From assembly GCA_030295235.1 (NCBI GenBank), contig AP026173.1:434001-498000 (forward strand): 64,000 bases of DNA, read 5' to 3'. How positions within the stretch are numbered: position 1 is the stretch's first letter; every line of letters starts with the position of its first letter. Position numbers and translations under genes: made by a program. A model generated the notes under the pieces. That model was not told where the DNA came from. It made no database searches and worked only from the letters and a program-made list of their open reading frames with translations. The stretch is from Fistulifera solaris. Taxonomy: Eukaryota; Bacillariophyta; Bacillariophyceae; Naviculales; Stauroneidaceae. Shown here one piece after another: positions 10,626 to 22,311 of the stretch.

Positions 10626-11201
10626 ATGTCCAACGCACCACCCAAGACCGACAAACTGGCCGCCATGGCCGCTCGACAGCAGGGCGATGGACGTGAGACT
10701 TCCGAAGAAGCACCCGTGATAAAACGCGACAAATTTGCGGCCCTGGCGGCGCGGCAAGTGGAGGAAACTACTACAACGACGACTTTACCGAAACGCGACA
10801 AATTTGCGGCCATGGCCGCACGACCGATCATCGAACAGCAACCCACGGAAGAAGCCACGAGTAAAGAAAATCGAATTTCCGAACTGCAACAACGGTGTCA
10901 ACAACGCGATGCAATTTATGCCGATCTCGATCAAGCCGAAGCCCTTGTCATTCAATTGTTGCAAGTCGCACAAGACACGGCTACCGCCTTGTCGAGTAAT
11001 CAAGAAGTTTCTGTTTCGCAATATCAATCCACGTTGCAACACATTCATGCCCTATTACAACCGCATGCGCAATACGTCCAAGCCTATCAAGCGCCATCGA
11101 CAACGACCCGCATGTATCAAACACGCGTCGAATGGCGACTCGCGGTGGAAGCCCAAGAAATTTTACAAGATTATCGTGCCTTGGAACGCATGGAGCCGTG
11201 A
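10626..11201 (+). CDS. Small protein with triple KRDKFAAMAAR repeat; possible Med11-like
   Basis: A single-exon 191-aa protein. Residues 8-65 hold three copies of a K-x-DK-[LF]-AA-[LM]-AAR motif spaced by acidic/Thr linkers. Residues 80-190 form a predicted helical pair with ISELQQRCQQRDAIYADLDQ, LLQVAQDTATALS and HALLQPHAQYVQAYQ. The second half resembles the helical bundle of Mediator subunit 11 in pattern (a LLxxA...L helix followed by a long second helix), but the similarity is weak and I hold it as a hypothesis. If correct it would act in the nucleus in the Mediator head. The repeated basic motif is not part of known Med11. It is single-copy in the window; no signal peptide. Confidence 0.6.
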   Translation: MSNAPPKTDKLAAMAARQQGDGRETSEEAPVIKRDKFAALAARQVEETTTTTTLPKRDKFAAMAARPIIEQQPTEEATSKENRISELQQRCQQRDAIYADLDQAEALVIQLLQVAQDTATALSSNQEVSVSQYQSTLQHIHALLQPHAQYVQAYQAPSTTTRMYQTRVEWRLAVEAQEILQDYRALERMEP

Positions 11202-11380
11202 GGCAGGATCACCCAGAGCTTTGTCTTTAGTGAAAATGAAGCCTACTGCAGTACGAAGATCATCATCATTCCAAGATCATTCCAAATAATAGAATACTAC
11301 AACCGATCGCAACCATTTCTGTACAGAGTTTATCCTCGAAAGCAATAACAGTTAAAAAACTATATTTTTAATCTATCTAT

Positions 11381-12792
11381 CTAAGATTGAAACCAACCCA
11401 AATATTCCTGAGAACATTCACGCGTAAATTGAATAGCGTCGACATTCCCCGGAGTCCACAGGGATCCGTACGACGAGGCAGGAACCGACACGTGGTTCCA
11501 GGACGGCTGCGGGGTGTTGTGCAAATACAAGAGACCGGGCGACATGTGGTCATAATCGGCCAAATGATCCCGCCAAATACGATACTCTGTGGCGGAATCG
11601 GCCCGTCGTCGCGCGTATTCGGTCACCGACAAGGGAGACGCATTGGTGAATAAGAGCGCGCGTCCGAAGCCTGTCGGCGGGTAGACACCGTCTTTGGCAA
11701 AGAATTCCGAAACCATGGCCAATTTCCCTCCCGGTTCCAGTAGGCCATTTTGAGCTTGCTGCAGAATGGCTTGTACTACCGCAGCTCCGGAAGGACCACC
11801 CGACGAAAACCAACCATGACGATGGACCGGAATCTGCGGTGGAACCGGCAAGAACGGCGGATTGGCGGTGATGACCTGGTAGTTTCCCGGCACAGGATCG
11901 TCTTGCAACAAATCTTTTGTAGGAAGGTAATTTGATCATCCTCAACTTGATTCAATCGGGCATTGAAAGCCGCCAAGCGGAGCGCCCGTGGATTGACGTC
12001 GACGCCGACGGCGTGGAGACACAATTGTCGTTTGACGGCGAGAATGGCTTGAATCCCCGATCCGGTACACAGATCCAACCACTGTTCGACGGTTTCTTCT
12101 ACTCCCAAAATAAAGTGATGCGCCAAGGCCAAGGAATCCGGTCCCAAATACATGACGGGTTCTTCTTCTGCCAGAAAACGAGTCGTCATCGATAAGACGT
12201 GTGGATGCCAATCCGTGACAAAATAGAGAGTTTCTCCCGTCGGTAGATCGAACGGATACAGGGAAACATACGCCATGACGAGAGAGGAATCAAAGTCACA
12301 GGGAACGACCATCCCTGTCTGGAGCCACTGCTCGGGCAAGGATGCCCGAGGTACCGCCAATCCCAACAAAAAGAGTGCCACCAAGACCGATACAGGTGTC
12401 GTCAACTTTTCTTGCGTCGTCGTCCAATTTGTTTGACCGGCCCTGGCGGGTTTGACGTATACCGGACAAGGACATGTGCGATGAGCCCCCAATACAGCAT
12501 TCACGGAAGCACTGGTATAATTGGCTTGTTGCAACAGGGTTCGTATCCTATCGGCGGTGTCATAAGAACCAATGTGTTGCAACCGTTGCATTGCCCAGGG
12601 ACTGGCGGCTATTCGTGTCGCGGTCGTTCCATCGTGTGGATTTTCCTCCAAGAGGGCTTGATACAAGGGTGCCGCCGCATCGTGTCCTTGGAAACAACGG
12701 ACGTGTCGGGCTGCCGCGTAAGAGAGCGATGATGATACAATAGGAGAGGTCAGGAGACATCCAAATAACACCAGAAGCGTCCCAAAGCGCAT
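11381..12792 (-). CDS. AdoMet-dependent methyltransferase (MTS/NPPF type) with signal peptide
   Basis: About 470 aa. An N-terminal hydrophobic signal (MRFGTLLVLFGCLLTSP) precedes a 200-residue region without recognised fold that contains a second hydrophobic stretch (SVLVALFLLGLAV). The catalytic part is a class I Rossmann methyltransferase with motif I DLCTGSGIQAI, an acidic loop VGVDVNPRAL and the NPPF motif in VITANPPFLPVP, which marks N-methyltransferases of the HemK/PrmC/RsmC group acting on Gln, rRNA or tRNA bases. The frame breaks once near 11915 (AAAA run, between ITFLQK and DLLQDD) and needs one added base. The target is not identifiable; the presequence points to the secretory route or the plastid. 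Convergent with the preceding small gene. Confidence 0.7.
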
Positions 12793-13206
12793 TTTCTGTC
12801 AAGGCAGTGGAACCATGTTACGACTTTGTAAATGAATGAATGCTGGTAAACTTTGAAGGAAGATCAATGGAAGCAAATGCGGAGATGCATCGTCGCAACA
12901 AAAAAATGAAGGCTCGTAATGTCACCCGTTGCGACACGAACAGATTCTGTTGCGATGAGTAACCAACGGAAAGAAACACGATTTTTACAATATCAGGAAT
13001 ATTTTGGTGTGACTTCCATCGACACCGAGATGGAAAGTACTGGACTTTCGCCGATCGAGAAAAATGTCCGAACGAACGAGACAGCTTTTATTTTTGTTTG
13101 TCTATGATGTTGATTGTCAACTGTCAACATCGAATGACTCGAGTCTGAATTACAATTCTACCAGGTATTATACGAAAGAGGCTCCATTCTAACATTATCT
13201 CAAAAA
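12793..13206. other. Divergent promoter region
   Basis: About 414 bases between the methyltransferase and the first TMEM184-like gene, which diverge. No gene seen. A TACCAGGTA 9-mer lies at 13159-13167, about 40 bases before the ATG at 13207. Confidence 0.45.
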
Positions 13207-15163
13207 ATGTTCGGCAATCCGCAAGATGACGAGCTGTTGCCCAAGACGAGAAGTCCGTCTCGACAATCGCAAGCGACCAATCTACCGCTCGGCATACGAG
13301 CGAATTTGCAGATTTCGTTACACGACGAAAATCCGAAAGAGGAAGATCAACAGCCTTTGTTGTTATCCGCCAGTGTACCCGTACGACCACGACGTCGCAG
13401 ACGCAGACGAAGGGATCACGCAATCGAAGAACAACCTCCGTCGGCATGGAGTCGTCGGATACCTTGGAACTGTTTGCGCTGGTTGGGGCGATTGGTCGTG
13501 TGGACCATCATTTTGAGTTTAATTGTGGCCGTCTTTTGGCATTCGTACGAATTGCACAAACACAAGTACGTACCCCCGTCGAGAATATGTATTGCTTCGT
13601 GTCGTTCGTTCATCTCTCTCACACTGTGTCACACAGAACGGAACCCATCAAAATTGCTTGGTTCAGTGCCGGAGCCTTTGTCTTACTGACATTCCCCATT
13701 TCCATGTACGGCATCATCCAGCATTTGTTGCATTACAACCAACCGCTCACGCAAATGTACATTGTTCGTATCTTATGGATGGTTCCCATTTATTCGATCG
13801 AATCCTGGTTGGCCATGCGCTTTCATGAACACGCCATTTATATTGAGACGCTACGAGATTTTTACGAGTCCTATGTCCTGTATTCGTTTCTCCAATTCTT
13901 AATTCAAGTACTGGGAGGAGAAGAATCGCTCATATTGATGCTGAAGGACAAATCACCGACACGGGGATTTCATATGTGGGGATTGCAATTTTGTTTAAAG
14001 CCGTGGATTATGGGACAACCGGTCCGCAAAACGGTCGGTCGATCGGTCAAACGCGTCCATTGGATGTCTCCCTTTTATCGAAGATGCAAATTCGGAGTCT
14101 TGCAGTACGTGTTACTCAAATTTCTTTCCGCCATCGTGGTCTTGTTGTTGGAATGGAAAGGTCGTTATAAAGAAGGCGATTTTTCTTGGTCCAGTGGCTA
14201 TCTGTACATTTGTATTGTTACGAATCTTTCGCAATGCTGGGCACTGTATTGCATGATTTTCTTTATTATGCCACCAAGAATGAATTGGCACCGATCCGGC
14301 CCGTGGGAAAATTCTTGTCGGTCAAGGCCTTGGTCTTTTTCACGTGGTGGCAATCGGTCGTTTTGGCGATATTGTATCAGTGGGGCATGATCCCGGAACA
14401 GTTGGTGAATTTGGAACAAAATTATACGGAAGAAGATGCCGCGAAAGGAATTCAAGATTATTTGATTTGCATCGAAATGTTTGCGGCGGCTTTGGTCCAC
14501 AGCTGTGTCTTTCCGCACACCGAATATTTGTCACACGCGGTCCGGGCCCGGAATCGCGCCTTGCAACGAAAAGGAGAGGACTCCTCGCACCCGACGGGAA
14601 AATGGAAATCGCGGCGATTGGGTCGAAGCAAATTTCATTCGTATGCGAGAAATTGGAAAGACGATGCCAGTAAAACATCGTCGAATGGCATTGAATTGGC
14701 ATCCTTCGAATCCGCGGTGGATGCCCGATCGATTGAAACATGGGAAGACTCTTCCATGTGGCAAAATGTCCAACCCCAACAGGAAGAACCTCGTTCCCGG
14801 ACCTGCAGTTTGGAGGATCCTTGGGAATTTTCACCGCATCACGCGGAAATGGACGAGGCTGAAGCACTGTCACCCGTGCTAGACGATTCCCACCGACTGA
14901 ACGATGATGATGATGATTCGGCCAGTGAAGGTGACGATCAATACACTAGCAGTGAGGAAGATGATGTACCAGAAAAGACTGGCTTTATTCGGGCGTTGAT
15001 TGATTCGGCGATTCCGCGGGATCTCGGAGACAGTACATTGGGCATTGTGAAAGGTGATTATCATGTCGAGAAGAAGACGCTACTCAGTGTCGCCGCTACA
15101 TCCGATCAATACGATCTTTTTGCCATGAAGAGACTACTACCGCGCAAAGAAATACCGCCGTGA
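13207..15163 (+). CDS. TMEM184/DUF300 (organic solute transporter alpha-like) membrane protein, copy 1
   Basis: Two exons, 13207-13565 and 13637-15163, with a 71-nt intron in phase 2 between HKHK and TEPIKIAWFSAG; 628 aa. Family signatures include VRILWMVPIYSIESWLAMRF, YIETLRDFYESYVLYSFLQF, GVLQYVLLKF, CIVTNLSQCWALYC and KALVFFTWWQSV, spread over about seven transmembrane helices from residue 100 to 440. A basic N-tail (RRRRRRRR) and a long acidic cytosolic tail follow; the tail ends in a block conserved with the neighbour (GIVKGDYHVEKKTLL). Related proteins sit in vacuolar or plasma membranes and act in transport or vacuole organisation. One frame break near 14262 (TTT run before ATKNELAP) needs one added T. 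It is the upstream member of a tandem pair. Confidence 0.85.
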
Positions 15164-15797
15164 ATCATCCGCATTATGCATTTGCACAAAATAGATTCCT
15201 TCCAACCTATTTCGCGAGGCAACACACACCTACAGCATTCGCGATGCGGCTGGGCGGATGCATCGGACCAATAATCCGATCATGTTGCAATCAGGTTGCG
15301 ATGGTCACACAACTATAGCTGCATGTGACAAGCCATTGTTAATGTCGATGCCTCAACCTTTGTTGAAATAGCCAGCAACACACGATAGAATGGAACCCAA
15401 TCAACTGTTTTGTTGACTATGATTTAATAACCAACAGCGGATTGTATACCAAATTTGACGCGTTTTTGACTTATCTTGGCTAGAGAGTGGATGTTTTAGG
15501 AGGTCAACTCGGAACGTAGGTCTACTTGTACCGGGTACGACTGTTTTTGAGTTGTTCTTTGTCCTTAGCCCGATGCATTGTGTCGTGTGTGACATGAAGT
15601 GGTACTGACAGCACACTCGCCATAGGAGTACTCGCCGTCAAAAAATTTGCCCTCGCCTCGACACGAACGACACCGACACCACGACAACAAAGCGTTTTAT
15701 TTTTGACTTTTACATCCTGTTTACGAGAATAATTGCTCGGTTTGTCTTGAATGAAGTGACAAGTCTCACCTAAATCCGTTAAATTGCGAGCAGTATC
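15164..15797. other. Intergenic region between tandem TMEM184-like genes
   Basis: About 630 bases with no gene. It contains TACCGGGTA at 15529-15537 and the leader of the second copy. I see no remnant coding sequence linking the two copies. Confidence 0.45.
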
Positions 15798-17932
15798 ATG
15801 AGTGAAGCATGGGAGGAGTTTGACGAGCGTCGAAGCAGCAATAGTAACTTGACATCACAGATCGACGACTCGACAACATCGAATTCCCTTCATCCTACAG
15901 CAACAAACGTACGATCTGATTTATTATCGCAACCAGATGACAGTCCAGATGCTGATGAAGAGACTGTACCGTTGACGTCGCGAGGTTCTTTCGAAAGTAA
16001 CTCTTCGACCGTCGATCCCCATCCCGTGATACGCTCGCGGAGTACGATTGCGAATCAACGAAAGCGTTCGAAACGAAGAAGAGCCAAAGATACTGCCTCG
16101 GAAAGAGGATCCAAGTCCTGGGTGCGCACGTGTTTATTGTGGTTTTGTCGGAATACTCGAGCGGTGCAGTCGACTCTTTCTTGTATGAACCTTTTGGCCC
16201 GTTTGTTGTTCTGGTCCTCGATGCTGGCGTCCGTTTTGGGAGTGTTTTGGTATTCGTATGAGCTTTACAATCATGGGTAAGTTTCACCGACAATAAGAAG
16301 TAGTAATTAGGTCCCAGCTGACGCTGTTTGATTCAGAACGGAACCACATTTGATTGCCTGGTTCAGTGCGGGTGCGTTCGTGTTGCTCGGATTTCCGATA
16401 TCGATGTACGGTATTGTGACACATCTGGCCAATTACAACCAACCGGATACGCAAATGTATGTTGTACGGATCCTGTGGATGGTGCCCATTTATTCGATTG
16501 AATCGTGGTTAGCGATGCGCTTTCACAAACAAGCTATCTACATTGAGACGTTACGAGACTTTTACGAGTCCTATGTTCTTTATTCGTTTCTTCAATTTTT
16601 AATTCAAGTACTGGGAGGAGAAGAAGCACTCGTGTTGATGTTAAAGGATAAATCACCAACCCGAGGGTACCACATGTGGGGGCTGCAGTGGTGTGTGAAG
16701 CCTTGGATTATGGGTCAGCCGATTCGCAGGCCGTCCTTCACACAAAACGATCGAAACAACGGAAAGAAACCCGTACGATGGGTTTCTCCCTTTTCATGCG
16801 CTGCAAGTTCGGGGTTTTGCAGTATGTTTTGCTCAAGTTCCTCTGTGCTCTTTCCGTCCTCATACTTGAATGGAAGGGCCTTTACCAAGATGGCGATTTC
16901 TCATCGCATTACGGCTATCTTTACATTTGCATCGTCACGAATCTTTCTCAATGTTGGGCCCTCTATTGCTTGATTTTGTTTTATTTTGCCACCAAGAATG
17001 AGCTAGCGCCTATTCGGCCGGTCGGGAAATTTATGAGTGTCAAAGCTTTGGTCTTTTTTACTTGGTGGCAATCGGTTATGATCGCTATTTTCGATCAGGC
17101 TGGGATGATACCGGAGCAGCTTGTGAATGTGGAGCAGGACTGGACTACGGAAGATGTGGCAAAAGGATTTCAAGATTATTTGATTTGCATTGAAATGTTT
17201 ATTGCTGCAGTGGTGCACTCATTTGTGTTTCCGCAAACTGAATACTCTCCCGATGCTGTCGCCGCCCGCCAGCAGGCCTCACAAGGCCACCACTCCGATT
17301 TGTCTCCAACGGGAAACGGTATCAGGAGATTTCGACGGCGATTGGGGCGCAACAAATTGTTTCCGGCGCAATATCATCGCATTCATCCTTACAAAGACAG
17401 TGTCGGTAAGATATCGCCTGCACATTCAGGTTCTATGGTAGAAATGGCATCCCTTGGTTCTTCGTCACCGCATGCGCTGGAAATGGTGGAGGACCACATT
17501 CCTTGGCAGACATTCCAACCACAACAAGTCAATGGATACAGTCAATATGTGGATCCCCCGCCGATAGAAGCAGATCAATTGGACATAAACGGCGTGGGAA
17601 CAAAAATACCCGGATGGTCAACAATTCCTGGTATTATTGAATACAGCGATGACGAAGAAAACAATCACTTAGATGACACTAGCATAGATGACGAAGGAGA
17701 GAATAGCGATTCGCATGACTCACCGATTGCCCGCCATAAACGCGGATTTGTTCGGGCGCTTCTCGAATCCACTATTCCCACCGATCTAGGCAGTAGTACT
17801 ATGGGAATTGTCAAAGGTGATTATCACGTTGAAAAGAAGACTTTGCTTCATGTTGCAGCAGCGTCGGATCAGTACGATCTGTTTAATAAGCTACGACGGA
17901 ATACGCCAAAAGATGATGAGCTCATGAAATGA
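15798..17932 (+). CDS. TMEM184/DUF300 membrane protein, copy 2
   Basis: Two exons, 15798-16276 and 16337-17932, split by a 60-nt intron at the same place and phase (2) as in copy 1; 691 aa. The transmembrane core is nearly the same as copy 1 (VRILWMVPIYSIESWLAMRF, YIETLRDFYESYVLYSFLQF, KALVFFTWWQSV), and both share the C-terminal GIVKGDYHVEKKTLL block. N-tail and acidic tail differ, so the copies have diverged outside the core. One frame break near 16790 (TTTT run before MRCKFGVLQY) needs one added T. The conserved intron position and same orientation support a local tandem duplication. Confidence 0.85.
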
Positions 17933-18048
17933 TTTCATTTCATAAATTGCTAAAAATTGCTACATAGATGATGCGGATTGCGGGATGAAATTCTGTATTT
18001 ATGGGGTGTTAAATTTAACGCGTAGCGATCAACGTTTTCTCCACGTAG

Positions 18049-20065
18049 CTACGATGACGAGGTATGGTGTGCTTCGTCAACGCCATGGATATGTTGACCC
18101 TCACGCTGAGAAAAATTCTGATCTGTAATAAAAGGAGCGTGCGTAGGGTAGGCTGCTGTAGGCGGAAGAACCATACGTTGACTCATCATAAACTGTGCCT
18201 GCCATACGCTTTGCGCCGTGGGTCCTTTTATTTTGACAATTCTTGATCGAGTTCCTGGTACGAACTCGCCTCGTTGGCTCGCTCGAATGCGAGTTCCTGA
18301 CAGGTTCTCCAGCTCCGTGAGCGTACTGCCCCCGCGCCCAAGTATGGAACCTATCATTGAGTCCGGTACAAGTAATTGAACACTGAAAACTCCAGGCGCC
18401 ACCAGTGCTGGCGGCTGAGGTACGAATGCTTCGCTAAAATCTTGGCTTGGCGTAGGGCGGATGGGCGCTGACAAGCTCATCGACTGTTCAAATTGCATCG
18501 CAAGTAGCTCAGGAGCTGATGCACTATGTGATACCGTGCGGCTTTCAGACGAGGAAGATTCTGTTCGTTCTTGAGGCTGCGGAAGCAAATAAAGCTGTTG
18601 GTTTAAACTGCTTGGAGTAGCACTAGGCAGTCCCGAGCTTGGCAAGTAAGAAGCCTGTGGAGTCCTGTAGCTTCCAAGAAAATCGGAAGTCGGAAGGTGA
18701 CCGAAAGGAAGCCGCTGATTGAGCATGATCCCTGGTAAATCGGGGGACGAGGAAATTCGCCTTGGTATGCTTGGAGTCTGAGAGAAAAGATTTACTTCAG
18801 GTGCGGCGCTCCAGTTGGTTGAATCCGTCGCGAGTATTCGACTTTGATTTGAAGAAATAGGTAGAAGTACCGGCTGCAATTGTCCTCCAAACGAGTCGGG
18901 GACTGCTTTCGTGTAGCTTGTCGTCATGTTGGCATACCGACAAATATCAGGATGCGAAATCATACCGTCCAAAAATCAAATAAACGCAGCTAAGACACGA
19001 ATCCAAGGATTGACCTGTGATCGTAACGATGCGCTCCGAGGTGTTCAGCATTATGGACGATAATGCGTAGCCACCGGCATTGTCGACGGCATCTTTCGCC
19101 GACAATCGAACAGACGAAACACCTGTGCTTTCTTCCATGAATTTAATGTTCGATCCAGATTTACCGATGATCATTCCACAACTTGACGCAGGGACTAGTA
19201 ATCGCACGACGAAGTCGAACGCTGGCGTTACTCCTCTTTGGCGCTGCAGCTGCCAAGCTATGTGTTGGGAGTGCTGCTGTTCCTGTAGCATGTGAAGTCT
19301 GCCTAGGAGCAGTCTAAGCGCAGCTTTGCAGTTATCGGGCTCCCCTTGGACCAAACAAACACGGTCTTGAGTACCTGGATAGTAGTCCCCAGTCTGACTC
19401 AGCTTAATCCTCGTTGACGATTGCTTTTGAAAGTCCGAAATCGTTTGCCCGGATCGCCCAATGATTGAACCAGCGACATTGTTTGAGACTAGCAGCTTAA
19501 ATGCTGCTGCGTAGGTTGCTGAATTCGATCTCGCGTATTGGTCAGCTTGATGGGATGGAGACGAAGATTGAGTAGGAGCCACAATGTCTCCGTAGCTCGT
19601 TGGTTGAGCAAATGAAGTAAAGTCGGATTGCGAGCTTGCCGACCAACCGGACGCTCCTTCTTGTGTAAAGTTACTAGTGTGATGTTGAGGTTGAGATGTA
19701 TGAGTACGGGATGAATGAGTGTGTGGCGTGTGAGAGGCTAGCCCCTCTCTTGCAAAGTCAGGCTCTTCTTCGCTTGTGCTCAAGTGAGGTGGCGAAGAAT
19801 TTCCTAAACTTGTTGGTGTTGTGGTGGTTCCGGTTGTAGGAACCGATGAATGTTCGGGCGAGGGGGACTTCGATGTGCCGACTGGCCCCACTTCACATTT
19901 AATGGTTGTTGTGCCCTCAGGAGCTAGTAACGCTATATTTGTAGTAGTGTGGGAAAGGGGCTGACTATGTGAGGGAGCTGTGCTGTGAGAGTGAATGTCG
20001 TGTGCTAAGGATGATGTGAGGTGCTGATTGTGTGATGGATTTTGAGATGTAGAGTTTTCCTTAAG
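18049..20065 (-). CDS. Triple KH-domain RNA-binding protein (PCBP/NOVA-like), 5' end unresolved
   Basis: Three KH domains can be read: KH1 FKLLVSNNVAGSIIGRSGQT, KH2 VVRLLVPASSCGMIIGKSGS and KH3 VQLLVPDSMIGSILGRGGST, each with the GxxG loop (GRSG, GKSG, GRGG) that grips single-stranded RNA. Linkers are Ser/Gln/Pro-rich. The arrangement of two KH, a long linker, then KH3 is that of poly(C)-binding and NOVA proteins, which control splicing, stability and translation. A single extra T in a TTTTT run near 18965 breaks the frame between KH2 and the linker (VYLI to LDGMISHPD). Upstream the frame stays open to 20065 but has no ATG, so the start lies in an unresolved upstream exon or behind another break near 20055. 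About 670 aa are visible. Confidence 0.8.
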
Positions 20066-21243
20066 TCAAAATAGTAGCAAAGAATGTGAGAACTAGAAGC
20101 AACCAACAAAGCCCGTCTCTCAGAAAAGGGTTCTGCATCAACGTACACTCGATAAGGACATAATTCGCTGTTGACCTGTCTGCGAATGTTGACGTCAACG
20201 AGATTGTCCAATTTATAATGTGTTCAGGCACAAATCACAACTAGCAGGAACTACGATGGATTGACAATGCATCCATTCCTTCCAATTCTGCGGAAGAATT
20301 ACAAACTTGGTGAGTGCATCCACTTGTGGAAACGGCTATACGGCTATGAAGCAACAAATTCAGTTCTTTCGCAGGTCACGCATTCTTTACAATAAAGCTC
20401 TGTCTCTCTCTGAAGAAACATTGAAAAGCTTTTCATTTTATCCACCCAAAAGTGAGAAAGGAACGATTTCGCCTGCTTAACGGCGGGATCTCAGGGCCTA
20501 CGTTTGACGAACCGCCGAAGCTCTTCCGACAACAGTTGAAGTCGTTCTTACCAGCAACAATAGACCTTCTTTGTGAAGCGATTGCTCCTTTTGCCATTGG
20601 ATCGAAAAGATGGGAGCTCCAAGAAGATGCACGCACTTTTTGCTCCTTGTCGTCTTCGAAGTTTCATGTCGTTCGTTGCTGACTGACGTGCGTACTTGCT
20701 ACTTGCGTTTGTAGTCTACGTCCGACGTCAAAACATGAGCCATTTAGTCGCGGATACGAAAGGCTCTGTGCATAGTCAAGAATGTACTGCCCTTTTCACT
20801 ATTGGTTTTAGTGTATTTCCACTGACGACGGATGACGTCGACTGTGACTTTGTCTCGTGATTGATTCGTGGTATCACAAACCGGGACTTGATTTACCTTG
20901 TAAATACCTATAGCGATAATGTCTAAACCGGTAAGATAATATCGCCTTAAGTATTCATGAGTATGGTCTAATTTCTCCTACTTAAATCCTTAAATAATTT
21001 TTTTACTATGATGAGCAAAATGCAGTTACTTAGAAGAAATAAAACCGTTCAGGGACACCGAAACGCGAAGAGACATTGATAGATCGATCGAACAACATCA
21101 AAAAAATTCGACCGTCGTTTGCATCCTTCATTTTCTGCGATCCGATTGTGTCAACAGTTCTGGTCGCTCGCTAGCTCAAATTGCTCATTATTTCACAACA
21201 AAACCCAATCAAACAACTTCGTTATCAGCAACAGAACAAAACT
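20066..21243. other. Intergenic region, divergent promoters
   Basis: About 1.2 kb between the KH gene and the E2 gene, which diverge. It probably holds the missing first exon of the KH gene. Overlapping short frames at 20433-20682 on both strands show no recognisable content. AT-rich around 20930-21060. Confidence 0.4.
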
Positions 21244-22311
21244 ATGTCGACAAATCGCATTTCGGTTTACAGTCAATACACCCGCAGCAGCTCAAGTTCC
21301 AGCACCAGCGAGAACTTGCCTCCGCGAACTCTGGCTCGTTTATCGCGAGAAGTCCGTAGTTTGCAGAAATCTCCGCCCGAAGGTGTTCGGCTTGTTGTAG
21401 ATGAAGAGACTGGTTTGCCCACGAACCTGGGAGAGCTCATGGTACGTCGTTCTCCGACTGCAAAGAGAGGTTGCTTTCGCTGCAATTGAATTCGCTGAAA
21501 TGGAAGGTGACCTTCAGTCCCAACGTGTTTGAGTGTCTTCATTAGTGTACCGTCACACTGTTTCCGTTGAAACGCTCTTGTACACAATTCTCTATACCGA
21601 CTTGTTCACGGAAGTCCTGATGTTGTTTTATGTTATTATGGCTAAGAACTTTTGTGTACAAGTTTGCAGCTAAATAACCGTATTGCCGCCGGGGGGTGTC
21701 GTTTCGGAAAATCACGTCTCACTCTAAGCTTGTTGTCGCTGCTATTTAGGCTGAAATGCAAGGCCCCCAAGGGACTCCTTATGAGGGCAAATATTTTCTG
21801 CTGAAGCTTGTGTTTGGTTCGGAATTTCCTGCAGTTCCGCCACGAGGATTTTTTTCTTACCAAGATTTTTCACCCGAATGTCGATCTGTCTACGGGGGCT
21901 ATTTGCGTCAACACACTCAAGAAAGATTGGACATCGGAGACGAAACTTAGTCACGTTTTGGCTGTGATTCGCTGTTTATTGATCGTCCCGTTCCCGGAAT
22001 CAAGTTTGAATGACGAGGCAGGGAAACTATTTATGGAGTCGTACGATGAATATGCGAAGCGAGCTCGTTTACTTGCCGATGTCCACGGACGATCCTCATC
22101 AATGACAAAAGAAGGAGCTGATCCCGCTGACGATGTCACTTTGTCAAAAAGTATAGCAGACGAACGAGGGGTGTTGCAGTCTTCTTCCGATAGTAGCCGC
22201 AACAACAGTCAAAAACCGGCTAGCTCGCCCGATTCTCCTTCAAAGAAACTTGCTGCAGGAGCTGTTGGTGCAAAGAAAGTTAACAAGAAGAAAAGCCTCA
22301 AGCGATTGTAG
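21244..22311 (+). CDS. UBE2S: Ubiquitin-conjugating enzyme E2 S-like (UBE2S)
   Basis: Two exons, 21244-21441 and 21750-22311, around a 308-nt intron, the longest recognised in the window; 252 aa. The UBC fold runs from about residue 28 to 180: LARLSREVRSLQKSPPEGV, MQGPQGTPYEGKYF, FLTKIFHPNV, and the active-site Cys in GAICVNTLKKDW. PESSLNDEAGKLFMESYDEY and RARLLADVHG are typical of UBE2S. A Ser/Lys-rich tail ends in KKSLKRL, matching the LRRL-type C-terminus through which UBE2S docks on the anaphase-promoting complex to extend Lys11-linked chains; this suggests a conserved cell-cycle role. One extra T in a run of seven near 21850 breaks the frame (PPRG to FFLTK). Confidence 0.85.

Noticed and set aside
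20005-20211. 68-codon minus-strand frame as the first exon of the KH gene
   Set aside because: It has no ATG and joins the KH frame only if another base is missing near 20055; kept as a possibility but not annotated.
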